A stretch of 64,000 nt of DNA from an uncultured Prevotellaceae bacterium (GCA_900316505.1 ONDH01000003.1:1-64000); one strand, 5' to 3'; positions 52,076 through 60,804 are shown, counted from the stretch's first letter. The notes: generated by a model from the sequence alone, not told the origin. Numbers and translations are program-made.

Positions 52076-54352
52076 CTATACCTTTCCTCCGAATTTTTTC
52101 TTGTACGTTTCTGTCTTGCAGTAACGACCGGTCACCTCATCGTAGGCGATGTAGCCGCGACTCTGCCAACTGCGCAGTGTACCGTCACCACTGCCCGTCT
52201 TGCCCTGCTGCTGGCGCATCTGGTAGTACTGCTCCTTGGTGAACTCATCGGGCAGCAGCTCCAGCAAGTTCTGAGGACCCGACTGACGCTGAATTTCCAC
52301 CTCCTCACGAAGTTCGCGCTCCAACTGCTGACCAAAGTACAGCATCTTGCACCAGAGATTATACTGCTGCGTCCAGCGGACAAATTCCGCAATCTCGTGC
52401 GACCACTTGTAGCCGTGAGCCACGTAGAGCACCATCCCCTTCAGCCAGGCAATCACGTTGGCACGATAAGAGAAGACGCGGTAAGCCTCGCTCTCGTAGA
52501 GCTTTGCAGCATCCTTGTTCTCCTGCTTCATGTCGAGCGAGAGACGCTTGGCTTGCGGACACTCAATGAGCCCGTTGGCAGCCTCCAGTCGGTCAATGTA
52601 GGGTTTCAGTTCCTGTGCAAACGTGTGGTCGTAGATGCCCAGAATGGGAGCTGTATCATCGTCATCATCAGCCTTGATGATAGTCGATACATCCAGTCGG
52701 CTCACCGTACCGTCGTTCACCATCTTGAAGAAGAATTTCCTTGCATTAGGTGGAGTGGTGGAGGCGTTGAAGTTCCATCTCAAGGGCGCGATACCAGAGA
52801 CCGAATCAGCACCCACGCGCTCCTGACCGGCATCAGAGTTGTCAAACGCCTTACGAATCAGCAAGCCCACCTCATCAGCAGTACCCTTCGACGTCACCTT
52901 CTTCAGACCCTCAATCTCATCCACGATGGTGTAGATGAATCGCTGCCCGTTGTTGTTGGCATCCACGATGCGCTGATTGAAGACCGCATCCGTCAGGTTG
53001 TCAATCAACATCTGGATGCAGATGTCCGTCGGACGTGGGTCTTTCTTCTGCTTCGCTCCAGGGTTCTTCTGTTTCCACTCGGCTTCGCGCTGACGATTAG
53101 GAATATCTCGCTGACGAATATCCTCCATGATGTACTCAATCGGCTTTTTAATCGTCCCCTTACCGATACTTTGCCTACCAATCAAGACATTCATAAATGT
53201 CGCCTCGTGCTCCACATTGTCCCAGTAGCGGAACTTCACGCCGTGCAGGTGAACACCCAGTGCTGGGAACACCGCATTAGCCACAGCAGGCTTGTAGAAC
53301 CAGGGCACGTTCTTCGTCAGCAGGCGTATCAGTGGTGGCAGTTTCTTCGGCATCGGTGGAGGGGTGGTCAGCGTACCGCCACAAGCTTTCACACCAGCCT
53401 GCGATTTCAGTGCCCCCAGCACCTGCTTCAATCGGAAAGGCATCCCCTTGCGAGGCTCCTTCAGTGCGTTCTCGATGGTCTTGCGCCACTCAGCCAAATC
53501 CTCCTGCGAACAACTGCCATCAGGCTTTGCCCAGTAGTTAGGAACGACCGACAGCAGCTTCTCCAGCGAATACCCACAGATGCTGCGGAGAGTCACCGCC
53601 AGCTCGAAAGTCAGCACGTTGCGGTCGCCATCTGTAGGCTCCTTTCCATCGTTGTACAGTTCCCAGTACTTCGCGATGATGTCCTTGAACAGCACGCCGT
53701 TGTACCGAGCCTCTGGGTCATAGGCTGTTTGAGAACTGCAACACTGCAACACTGCAACAGCATCCTCTGTCTTCTCTGCCATCTTCGCAGGGGTAGCATC
53801 AAAAATGCTGTCGTCCAAGAACAGCAATTCATCGTCATCAGCTGTCGTAGTGAAAAAGACCCTCGTAATGTCCTTCGCACCCTCGTCGAACTTCACGCCC
53901 AGCACGTCGCTTGCCCACTTCAAGTTCTCCTCCTGTGAGAGCTCTTCGTGGCGACGGAACACAAGGTGGTAGCCCTTCGATGCCGAACGCTCCAGCATGA
54001 GCAACCCCAATGCCTCCCGTTTCGCCATCACCAGTGCTGGCACACTCGCCATCTTCTCATCCATCCAAGCCTTCTTTTCCTCCTCTGAAAGCCCTTCGGG
54101 AGCCACGAAGTCAATGTCCATTCCCACCGACTTGGAGGGAGTCTTGCACCCCTTCAGAGCACCATCCTCACCGGGGATGCACGAGTAGTTCATCTGAATG
54201 AGCCGATGCTTCTGCCGAGTGTCACCCTCTCTCACCTGTTTCAGAATCGCCTTTTGTTTCTCACTGCCACGCAGACGCAGATACTCGTCTCGTGTGAGGA
54301 CGGGGCGCATCACTTTCGCCCCATCCTGATATGTTACATAATATACACTCAT
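52076..54352 (-). CDS. Primase-helicase of the VirE/BT4734-like mobile-element type
   Basis: The 758 residues look like an archaeo-eukaryotic-type primase joined to a helicase-like ATPase. Asp79/Asp81 in GMDIDF, His129 in SKGYHLVF and the later DITRVFF fit the primase catalytic order. A Walker A-like GRQSIGKGT (392-400) and hhhDE (478-479, YTIVDEIEG) fit a DUF3987-like helicase. Such genes replicate or mobilise islands in Bacteroidota. Residues about 197-208 (DAVAVLQCCSSQ) are encoded by a repeat nearly identical to one at 60462-60499. Function on this island is inferred. Confidence 0.8.
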   Translation of the reverse strand: MSVYYVTYQDGAKVMRPVLTRDEYLRLRGSEKQKAILKQVREGDTRQKHRLIQMNYSCIPGEDGALKGCKTPSKSVGMDIDFVAPEGLSEEEKKAWMDEKMASVPALVMAKREALGLLMLERSASKGYHLVFRRHEELSQEENLKWASDVLGVKFDEGAKDITRVFFTTTADDDELLFLDDSIFDATPAKMAEKTEDAVAVLQCCSSQTAYDPEARYNGVLFKDIIAKYWELYNDGKEPTDGDRNVLTFELAVTLRSICGYSLEKLLSVVPNYWAKPDGSCSQEDLAEWRKTIENALKEPRKGMPFRLKQVLGALKSQAGVKACGGTLTTPPPMPKKLPPLIRLLTKNVPWFYKPAVANAVFPALGVHLHGVKFRYWDNVEHEATFMNVLIGRQSIGKGTIKKPIEYIMEDIRQRDIPNRQREAEWKQKNPGAKQKKDPRPTDICIQMLIDNLTDAVFNQRIVDANNNGQRFIYTIVDEIEGLKKVTSKGTADEVGLLIRKAFDNSDAGQERVGADSVSGIAPLRWNFNASTTPPNARKFFFKMVNDGTVSRLDVSTIIKADDDDDTAPILGIYDHTFAQELKPYIDRLEAANGLIECPQAKRLSLDMKQENKDAAKLYESEAYRVFSYRANVIAWLKGMVLYVAHGYKWSHEIAEFVRWTQQYNLWCKMLYFGQQLERELREEVEIQRQSGPQNLLELLPDEFTKEQYYQMRQQQGKTGSGDGTLRSWQSRGYIAYDEVTGRYCKTETYKKKFGGKV
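53725..53762. repeat. Copy of the GTTGCAGT repeat inside the primase gene
   Basis: On the minus strand three GTTGCAGT units are followed by a TTCTCAAACAG end. Thirty bases (53733-53762) are identical, on the opposite strand, to 60462-60491, and the following 8 differ by two. Confidence 0.85.
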
Positions 54353-54376
54353 ACGTCATTCACAGTTTTAAGAGTT

Positions 54377-54760
54377 TTACCATTGTGTTTCCGAGCGTCT
54401 CGTCTTGATGAACGCCGCCTGTTCCTCCGTCTCCTCCCGATGCAAAGCCTCGATGAGTGCTTTACCCAATTTCTTAGGGAAGCGCAGTTGGAAGATAATG
54501 CTGCCCCGTGTTTCCTTCACCTCGCCATGTGCAGTCGTGAAGAGCCTTGTGTAGCGGCTTCCGCTGTCCTTCGCATACGGATGAAAATGGCTTGTTCCCG
54601 ATTCGTCGGTCACCATCCGTCCCTTCTGACTTGCTTCGTTACCTCCCACCACGATGTGCTGTCCCAGCTCGAACGCACAGGGGTAGATGTTGATGCTGCC
54701 GTTCTGACAGAAAACTGTTTGTGTCTCCATCTGGAGATTGTTGATGAAAATGTTGTTCAT
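54377..54760 (-). CDS. Hypothetical protein upstream of the primase-helicase
   Basis: The 127-residue product is unrecognised. It begins with a beta-rich stretch (METQTVFCQNGSINIYPC from Met11), has a Gly/Ser/His-rich middle, and ends in a helical, charged tail. It lies 24 bp before the primase gene on the same strand. Met1 (54760) or Met11 (54730) may be the start. Confidence 0.6.
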   Translation of the reverse strand: MNNIFINNLQMETQTVFCQNGSINIYPCAFELGQHIVVGGNEASQKGRMVTDESGTSHFHPYAKDSGSRYTRLFTTAHGEVKETRGSIIFQLRFPKKLGKALIEALHREETEEQAAFIKTRRSETQW

Positions 54761-54929
54761 GTTGTGATACTTCTAATTTTAATTTGAGAATTAAAAGCAT
54801 CGTGCGCACGTTGCCGTAGTCGATGAAGATGTGTTTGCAACCACATTGCTTCATGTCTGTGAGAGTTTGTCGGAACTGTTCAAACTGATGGGCGCAAAGA
54901 AGTAGCACCCCTGAAAGTTCGGAAGCCAT
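54639..54929 (-). CDS. Possible small gene heading the primase unit
   Basis: From ATG 54929 a 96-codon frame begins MASELSGVLLLCAHQFEQF and continues with MKQCGCKHIFIDYGNVRTM, which reads like real protein for about 55 residues. The last 40 residues overlap the next gene in another frame and look random, so the natural stop may have been lost by a frameshift. A promoter-like site lies just upstream. Treated as uncertain. Confidence 0.35.
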   Translation of the reverse strand: MASELSGVLLLCAHQFEQFRQTLTDMKQCGCKHIFIDYGNVRTMLLILKLKLEVSQHEQHFHQQSPDGDTNSFLSERQHQHLPLCVRAGTAHRGGR

Positions 54930-54957
54930 TTTTGTGCTTCTTTTCCTTTCGACGGTG

Positions 54958-54987
54958 CAAAGTTCGGGAGAATGCCACAAAGCCAAA
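54958..54987 (-). promoter_or_regulatory. Promoter-like site of the primase unit
   Basis: On the minus strand TTTG (54984-54987), 18 bp, then GAACTTTG (54958-54965), which differs from TAnnTTTG at the first base. The ATG at 54929 follows after 28 bp. Confidence 0.5.
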
Positions 54988-55049
54988 ATTGCAAGAAGAA
55001 GAAAGTTCTGTCAATGTTTTGTTGGTATTTTGTCAGTTGAAAATCAGCA

Positions 55050-55084
55050 AGAAAAAAGACGTTGACAAAACTTGTCAACGTCTT
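55050..55084 (-). terminator. Terminator of the restriction-modification operon
   Basis: On the minus strand a perfect 13-bp stem (AAGACGTTGACAA and complement) with a 3-base loop is followed by a run of T. It lies 24 bp past the stop at 55109 and separates the operon from the primase promoter. Confidence 0.85.
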
Positions 55085-55108
55085 CCTTCTTTTAATCTTT
55101 ATTTCTTG

Positions 55109-56071
55109 TCAGAGTTTCATCACAGATTGTGTTGAGATGATCTTCTCAATTCTTTCACATTGTTTTTTCGTGAACACACAGGTTGACCCTCCGTAATCCT
55201 TACACTTGGCAATGTAGTCGCGGTGTGGCTTGTCTTCGATGGCATCTCTAATTTTACTCACGTTGTTTTCAATCAGCGTGTCTTTCTTTCCGTCCCTCTC
55301 GATGTGCATATCCTTCATCAAGCCTAAAACGTTGCACACCATTTTCAGATTCTTTCCCCAAGCATTGTTCCGAGGATCCACCTTTTTTAGCAGTTCCATC
55401 ATACCATTTTCCGCACAGATGGCTCGCCAGATGGATTCGTATGTATCCCACTCGATTTTGCACAATGCTCTTACTCCTTTCGTCTGTTCCAGCACATCCT
55501 TCACCATTGCTTCAATCTCTCCACGTGCCACCTCATCCATACGTTCCAAGGAATTCTCCATCTGCATGTAGTCGGTGATAGGAAGAATAATCTTCTTTCC
55601 CTCATTGTCATACCGCTTTCGGGTGAAAGCCTGAATGAGTTTCTCTGGATATTCCTTGTATTGAGGATTGGTGATAATTGTTGCAAGTGCCCTGCACATA
55701 GCCTTGTGAGGATGGTTTTCCGCATCTTCGCCAGCGTCGCACAATTGAGAGAACAGCACCGTCATCACACACAGAGCTGTTGCTGTCGCCTCATCCTCGC
55801 TTCGTTCCGTCCGCTTCTCGCCATTCTGAAAAACGCTGTATCTATCCATCAATTCCTTCATGAAGAAGTGCATCTCCATGTCGCGGTGCTCTGGGACTTC
55901 CGATAACCGCACACGTAATGACTCTGCCTCATTCCAGATTTCCACAGGATTCAAATCGCCCTTCAATTCTAATCGGGTGAGCGTTTCCACCCATGTACGG
56001 AACAAAGCGTCACCGAGATACCGATGACGATAACTGTCCAACTTTTCCTGCGTGAATCTGATGAAAGCCAT
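55109..56071 (-). CDS. Unrecognised protein, fifth gene of the restriction-modification operon
   Basis: The 320-residue product matches no family I know. It is almost wholly helical and charged, with no signal peptide or membrane segment: FIRFTQEKLDSYRHRYLG at the start, a long amphipathic middle (SLERMDEVARGEIEAMVKDV), and a C-terminal segment (HRDYIAKCKDYGGSTCVFTK) with two Cys. It starts 2 bp after the stop of the fourth gene and ends at a strong terminator. A role with the upstream nuclease and methyltransferases is inferred from the spacing alone. Confidence 0.7.
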   Translation of the reverse strand: MAFIRFTQEKLDSYRHRYLGDALFRTWVETLTRLELKGDLNPVEIWNEAESLRVRLSEVPEHRDMEMHFFMKELMDRYSVFQNGEKRTERSEDEATATALCVMTVLFSQLCDAGEDAENHPHKAMCRALATIITNPQYKEYPEKLIQAFTRKRYDNEGKKIILPITDYMQMENSLERMDEVARGEIEAMVKDVLEQTKGVRALCKIEWDTYESIWRAICAENGMMELLKKVDPRNNAWGKNLKMVCNVLGLMKDMHIERDGKKDTLIENNVSKIRDAIEDKPHRDYIAKCKDYGGSTCVFTKKQCERIEKIISTQSVMKL

Positions 56072-56073
56072 AA

Positions 56074-56991
56074 CTACTCGAATACATCTGGCAAATTCTT
56101 CATGAATATTTTCACCTTGTCGTATGGTGTCGTTGCAATGTTCTTCAGCATTGTTTGGTCACCCACCAACTGTTCGAAAACTTTATCGTCCAGTTCTTTC
56201 ACCACATATTGTCCCTTGCCACAAAAGATACGTTTTTCCCCATTTGGATACATAACAATCCATGCACCCGTTCCCGAAGCGCCATCCACCAACACTTCTT
56301 TCCGTTCCTTGTTTTTCTCAAGGTCGAGCGCACCGCCTTCGTCTGCACCAAATGAAAATTCGAGGTCACTGTTCCAATCGTCACGCACTTCTGTCAAGAA
56401 TCCATCCATCACCTTCCTCAACCGTTCAAGATTCAGATGAGGGAAATGGAACGTGATCTTTTTGAATCCTTTGGGATATTCCTTCACAATTCGCCAGAAC
56501 TCATGCTTGGGGTATGGAGCCTCCAGCAGCACCTTCAGGCGGTATCGTTTCAGCAGCACGTTCAGAGTTGCCTCCAGAATGCCCGCCACCGTTTGTGCCC
56601 TCTGAAACACCTTCGTCTTCTTCTCTATCGCAATTCGCTGAATGCCCTTGCGGTTGTCGATAATCACGAGGCAATTCCGATAATCCCTCACAATCTCCTC
56701 CTTCAATTGCTCTGTCGTGATGCTCAGGTTCCGCACATTCGCCACTCGCATCACATACACCTCATCCTGTGGCTCCGCAATCTGCTTGTGCCAATACTCC
56801 CATCCCCGTTTGTTCACAAATTGTATCGTGTTCTGATAGTCACAATGCAATACCTCACTCAGAATCTCCTGCTTCCTCGCAAAAGACTCTTCCACATCCA
56901 CCGCCTCCCAACCAGGGAACTGAATCTGATACTGCTCATCTGGCTCGATGATGCGGGCAAACTGATAGTTGTAGATGACGAAATTAGCCAT
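56074..56991 (-). CDS. Unrecognised protein, fourth gene of the restriction-modification operon
   Basis: The 305-residue product is not recognised. It mixes strands and helices: FVIYNYQFARI at the start, a segment with conserved look (EEIVRDYRNCLVIIDNRKG, about 118-136), a helical middle (AGILEATLNVLLKRYRLKVL), and a beta-rich C-terminal part (GAWIVMYPNGEKRIFCGKG). No catalytic signature is evident. It lies 15 bp after the HNH gene and 2 bp before the fifth gene, so the last two are surely coexpressed. Confidence 0.7.
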   Translation of the reverse strand: MANFVIYNYQFARIIEPDEQYQIQFPGWEAVDVEESFARKQEILSEVLHCDYQNTIQFVNKRGWEYWHKQIAEPQDEVYVMRVANVRNLSITTEQLKEEIVRDYRNCLVIIDNRKGIQRIAIEKKTKVFQRAQTVAGILEATLNVLLKRYRLKVLLEAPYPKHEFWRIVKEYPKGFKKITFHFPHLNLERLRKVMDGFLTEVRDDWNSDLEFSFGADEGGALDLEKNKERKEVLVDGASGTGAWIVMYPNGEKRIFCGKGQYVVKELDDKVFEQLVGDQTMLKNIATTPYDKVKIFMKNLPDVFE

Positions 56992-57006
56992 AGTGAATCA
57001 TTTTAT

Positions 57007-58029
57007 TTACATTCTTCTTATCTGTGCAAAAGTCTGAAAGACATGTTCACGGTGATGATTAAGAAATGCAATGTTGGGCTTAAAGAAATCCACCGTTGGT
57101 ACAAAGATGTGTTTGCCATTAAATTCCTCATAAAAATCCGTTCCTCTCAATTGATTGGCCACTTGTACGTTATAATTTGAATCAATTGTGAAGAAACCCT
57201 TGTCAAACGCAAAATGCATGTCACGGCAAAGAGCTATTCCATTACAGGGAAGGAATTTACCATTGTGTGCCTGTGGTTTGATGTGGGCAGCTTCCAAATT
57301 ACACAAATCACCGTAACGAATAACTTTATGAGTGATTGCACATTTATAATTATATGCAAATAAAACAAATTGACGGAACGTGACGCTATTGAAAAGTTGA
57401 CTGCCCATTTGTTGCTCCAAGATGTTAATACCGTCTTCTTCATGCGCCAAAATGTCTGTGGAGACGGAAGCCAAATATCCTTCAGCGTCATTACTTACAG
57501 CGATAAGGGTCTCATCTCCAATAGACGGCTTTTCGATGAAATTTAACTCTCCCTCATATATGACATTGGAGCAATGAGGTTTACGAGCCTTTTCTTGTAA
57601 ATAATTACTCAAAATATCATACCCTTCTTCACCGTTTCTAATACGTGTAAGGCTATAGATTATTTCTTCTCCGATTTCAAATTTTTCGAAAACAGCTAAA
57701 TCATCTGTTTTAAAAAACAACTCTGGGTCAATTTGTGAATTCATATACAGACGCACCTCATCACGTGGATTGTTTCCCGCATAATCAATAAGAGAGTGCT
57801 TCTGATTGTGGTAGTCAATTGTACAAAGTACTTTCACTGTCTCTTCTTCATATGTTGGAACAATGAAGACAGGTGCCTTGTCATTTAATGCAACAGAGGA
57901 AAGGTGAGGAAAGAAATCAAGACACTCTTTTGATATTAGGAAATAACGTCCACGTTGTGGCTTTCCTGCATTTCTCTCAACGGAGCCCATTTCTTGACTC
58001 CCTACCTTGTGAATGTAATATTGTGCCAT
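57007..58029 (-). CDS. HNH endonuclease, likely the restriction enzyme of the operon
   Basis: The 340-residue product has a C-terminal HNH domain: Cys230 in YKCAITHK, NLEAAHIKPQ with His249, NGIALCRDMHFAFDKGFF with Asn263, His272 and Asp276. The N-terminal 200 residues are unrecognised and could be the DNA-recognition part. It starts 4 bp after the second cytosine methyltransferase, so it should cut the site those enzymes protect. The DNA is more A/T-rich than the housekeeping genes around the island. Confidence 0.82.
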   Translation of the reverse strand: MAQYYIHKVGSQEMGSVERNAGKPQRGRYFLISKECLDFFPHLSSVALNDKAPVFIVPTYEEETVKVLCTIDYHNQKHSLIDYAGNNPRDEVRLYMNSQIDPELFFKTDDLAVFEKFEIGEEIIYSLTRIRNGEEGYDILSNYLQEKARKPHCSNVIYEGELNFIEKPSIGDETLIAVSNDAEGYLASVSTDILAHEEDGINILEQQMGSQLFNSVTFRQFVLFAYNYKCAITHKVIRYGDLCNLEAAHIKPQAHNGKFLPCNGIALCRDMHFAFDKGFFTIDSNYNVQVANQLRGTDFYEEFNGKHIFVPTVDFFKPNIAFLNHHREHVFQTFAQIRRM

Positions 58030-58033
58030 AATA

Positions 58034-59299
58034 TTAAAATTTTAAGAATTTTTCTCGATATTTTGTTGTCACTTTGTATAATCCTTGTGCTATCATTTTC
58101 GCAAATTGTGGAGGGACAGCATTTCCTATCATTTTATACTGATACATCATTGCGCCAAGAAACTCAAAGTCATCGTCAAATGATTGCAAACGAGCCGCTT
58201 CCCGTACTGTTATAGAACGAGCTTGTTGGGGATCAGGATGAATATGGCGCATTCCGTCCTTATACAAATGTGCGGGGATTGTGTTACTTGGCTCATTTTC
58301 CCGAAGAACATAATACTTATGAATGTTGCTCTTTTTTCCCGTCACTTGTGTATACAACTCTTTCAGTTTTTCGATGCTCACATATTCCATGCTACCAGAT
58401 TTAATGTCTTCGGCAAGCATCTCAAAGACCTCAATGTCACGTTTGCTATGGAATCGTGGAACATGATTCAAATATCCCTCAGAAACAATGGGATGATGGG
58501 AAAACTTCTGCCCATTTATCTTTAGAATTTCTTCTGAAGGAAAAATCTTAGGAAGGTCACCGATGGCCTCCTTTACTGTTGTCCTTTTTTTCTTGAAGGA
58601 TGGAATAATATTATGATAGAAGTCTTGAAGGATTTGGCTACAGGTGTCGTCCAATATACCCTCTCCTTGACATCCAAATGTTGCCTCACGGACACCGAGG
58701 ATAATCACTCGACGTCGATGTTGCGGTATGCCAAAATCTGATACGTCAAATACGGCTTCTTTCAAATTTGAGATGATTCTATACCCAGCCTCACTGAATG
58801 CTCTGCGTATAATTCGTGTAATAGGTTCCCCTGTCGGAGCAGCACTTAACAACCCCATCACGTTTTCGAACACGAAGAAATCGGGTTGATAGTGGTTTAC
58901 GACTTTGATGTAACTTTCAAATAGGAAATTGCGATAATCTTCACGCATACCATGCTCATCTCGGATTCTTCCGGCAAGAGAATATGCTTGACATGGAGGA
59001 CCACCAATGATGACATCTACCTTCCTTCCGTTCACTAGAGCATCAAGGCCATCATGACTTCCATATTCTGCATCCATAAAACCATCAAAGAGTTCTTCTG
59101 TTCTCTGAATGTCAAAACGTATAACTTCGTTTGTGGCGTTTTCATGTCCCCATTTTGTTTTTAACCGATGAGCGAGTGTCGTACACATGGGCTTTTCCCA
59201 CTCTACACATCCTAACACACGATAATGCCCCTCTTGAGCAAAACCATCAGTCATGCCACCGCATCCGGCAAACAAATCAATCGTGTTCAATGCCACCAT
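58034..59299 (-). CDS. DNA (cytosine-5) methyltransferase, second of two
   Basis: The 421 residues carry the m5C methyltransferase motifs in order: motif I IDLFAGCGGMTDGF, motif IV GGPPCQAYSLAG with catalytic Cys103, motif VI VFENVMG, motif VIII QHRRRVIILG, a variable target-recognition region (about 215-355), and motifs IX-X (ARLQSFDDDF, IGNAVPPQFAK). It begins 1 bp after the stop of the first methyltransferase. Its target region is unlike that of its neighbour, so it should recognise or act on a different strand or site. Confidence 0.95.
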   Translation of the reverse strand: MVALNTIDLFAGCGGMTDGFAQEGHYRVLGCVEWEKPMCTTLAHRLKTKWGHENATNEVIRFDIQRTEELFDGFMDAEYGSHDGLDALVNGRKVDVIIGGPPCQAYSLAGRIRDEHGMREDYRNFLFESYIKVVNHYQPDFFVFENVMGLLSAAPTGEPITRIIRRAFSEAGYRIISNLKEAVFDVSDFGIPQHRRRVIILGVREATFGCQGEGILDDTCSQILQDFYHNIIPSFKKKRTTVKEAIGDLPKIFPSEEILKINGQKFSHHPIVSEGYLNHVPRFHSKRDIEVFEMLAEDIKSGSMEYVSIEKLKELYTQVTGKKSNIHKYYVLRENEPSNTIPAHLYKDGMRHIHPDPQQARSITVREAARLQSFDDDFEFLGAMMYQYKMIGNAVPPQFAKMIAQGLYKVTTKYREKFLKF

Positions 59300-59300
59300 G

Positions 59301-60365
59301 TTACAGATATTTTTTTAGTTCTAAGGCTATCGCTTTTGACATCAAAGGTGGAACAGCATTTCCAACTTGGCGATTTTGTTGGGTGCGATTTCCAAGAAAG
59401 ACGAAATCATCAGGGAAAGATTGCAAACGTGCGTTTTCTCTCACCGTCGGGCAACGATTCCATTGATAGTGAAAGTGATTTCTGTGTCCTGTGTCGATAG
59501 TGCCAGACGGCTTGTAACTACAATAACGAGTCCATGCCACATGAAAATTGCGACTTTCGCCAACCCCTTTGGGCAAATCTTTATAATTGCCTCCGTCTGG
59601 TACTTGTGCAATGGTCGCTTTGACGAAGTCCTTGTGATTTACGGCAACATGGTTGTATAATACATCATTGTCACCACGCATCATACGTTGATAGTCAGTT
59701 TGAGGCTGATACGAGTATTCTGAAACTTCCGCACCCAATTCATCCACAAGTGAGGGGAGGTCACTTATGGCTTCTTTGCAGGTGACATATTTATCAGCTG
59801 ATAAATATGGGACAGGGAATGTGAATGCTTGCTCGGCATCCCTTATTCCAATGAAAACAAGTCTGTGCCTAATTTGTGGAACACCATAATCGGCAGCACA
59901 AAGAATCTTGCAATTCATTTTGTATCCCATGTCTTTGAAACGTTTTAAGATTTCATCCTTCACCTCTCCTTTATACAGGGTAGCCATACCAGGCACATTC
60001 TCAATCATGAAAGCCTTGGGGCGGTAATGCCTTACGGTTTCAATCATGGCTAAATAGAGTTTGTTACGTTCATCATCAAACTGCCTTCTACCTGTCAAAC
60101 TGAAACCTTGACAAGGAGGGCCACCAATGATGACATCAATCGTCTGGCCATTTATTGCCTTGTCAATTTCTTCATAAGTCTCTTTTTGCGATAAATCTGC
60201 CTTTAATGCAACAGCACCGTGATGATTACGTTCGTATGTACGTAATGCTGCCTCGTCGAAATCCACGCCCAAACGTACATCGTATCCTGCCATCTCGAAA
60301 CCCAGAGACAGCCCTCCGCATCCGCAGAACAAGTCCAACACTGTATGTCGTTTCTTCTTTGCCAT
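59301..60365 (-). CDS. DNA (cytosine-5) methyltransferase, first of two
   Basis: The 354 residues have motif I VLDLFCGCGGLSLGF, motif IV GGPPCQGFSLTGRR with Cys85, motif VI MIENVPG, motif VIII RHRLVFIG, a target-recognition region (about 195-295), and ENARLQSFPDDF and VGNAVPPLMSK at the end. The frame is open to an ATG at 60413, but a TATCTTTG box lies at 60391-60398, so the ATG at 60365 (MAKKKRHTVLDLF) is chosen. It heads a five-gene operon. Confidence 0.95.
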   Translation of the reverse strand: MAKKKRHTVLDLFCGCGGLSLGFEMAGYDVRLGVDFDEAALRTYERNHHGAVALKADLSQKETYEEIDKAINGQTIDVIIGGPPCQGFSLTGRRQFDDERNKLYLAMIETVRHYRPKAFMIENVPGMATLYKGEVKDEILKRFKDMGYKMNCKILCAADYGVPQIRHRLVFIGIRDAEQAFTFPVPYLSADKYVTCKEAISDLPSLVDELGAEVSEYSYQPQTDYQRMMRGDNDVLYNHVAVNHKDFVKATIAQVPDGGNYKDLPKGVGESRNFHVAWTRYCSYKPSGTIDTGHRNHFHYQWNRCPTVRENARLQSFPDDFVFLGNRTQQNRQVGNAVPPLMSKAIALELKKYL

Positions 60366-60390
60366 TTTTTTTTGTTTTCTTTTCACGCCA

Positions 60391-60398
60391 CAAAGATA
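60391..60398 (-). promoter_or_regulatory. -7 box of the restriction-modification operon
   Basis: TATCTTTG on the minus strand, 25 bp before the ATG of the first methyltransferase. It excludes the upstream ATG at 60413. Confidence 0.65.
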
Positions 60399-60461
60399 CA
60401 GCTTTTCCTTCACATCACCAACACCCTCACTGATTTATTTTACAGAAACGGGCTCTGCACT

Positions 60462-60605
60462 TGCTGTTGCAGTGTTGCAGTGTTGCAGTTCCAAAACAGA
60501 TTCTGCGATAGTCAAAATTTAACTCTATATTTATATATAAATATAGAAGTATTTTTAGGGATGGGAAATGCCTCTCGAGAACTGCAACACTGCAACAGTG
60601 CAACA
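60462..60605. mobile_element. MITE-like inverted-repeat element
   Basis: The left arm (60462-60491) is made of GTTGCAGT units and the right arm (60577-60605) is its imperfect inverse (GAACTGCAACACTGCAACAG). Between them lies a perfect 22-bp palindrome (60525-60546) of CTATATTTATA and its complement. No transposase is encoded. The left arm is nearly identical to a segment inside the primase gene. Confidence 0.5.
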
Positions 60606-60610
60606 ATAAG

Positions 60611-60648
60611 TTGACAGTTGACAGTTGAGAGTTGACAGTTACCATGCG
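60611..60648. repeat. TTGACAGTTGACAG repeat next to the MITE-like element
   Basis: Four TTGACAG/TTGAGAG units in a row are followed by TTACCATGCGGAG, the beginning of the composite repeat's hairpin part. Confidence 0.8.
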
Positions 60649-60761
60649 GAGAGTTGGGGGGATGTGGAGCCGGGGGAGTGGGGGAGAAAGTCGATAGTGG
60701 TGTGGTGATTTTTTCTTGAAAAAAATGGGGGGATGATTCGTGAACCGCAATCTGGGTGTCG

Positions 60762-60769
60762 TACCTTTG
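60762..60769 (+). promoter_or_regulatory. -7 box of the DUF5675-HU unit
   Basis: TACCTTTG, about 193 bp before the DUF5675 ATG. The leader between contains the 23-bp tandem array. Confidence 0.6.
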
Positions 60770-60804
60770 CATTGTGATTGAAAATGAGGCGAAGGGACAG
60801 CGAC

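Noticed and set aside
52397-53938. 513-codon open frame on the plus strand
   Set aside because: It lies entirely opposite the primase-helicase gene, has no domain or promoter, and its His/Gln/Arg/Leu-rich translation is typical of an antisense shadow.
60366-60413. Upstream start of the first cytosine methyltransferase
   Set aside because: The ATG at 60413 lies upstream of the TATCTTTG promoter box, so it would not be in the mRNA.
60611-60648. TTGACA motifs as -35 promoter boxes
   Set aside because: Bacteroidota promoters use a TTTG/TAnnTTTG form; the TTGACA runs are units of a repeat family with no matching -10 box.
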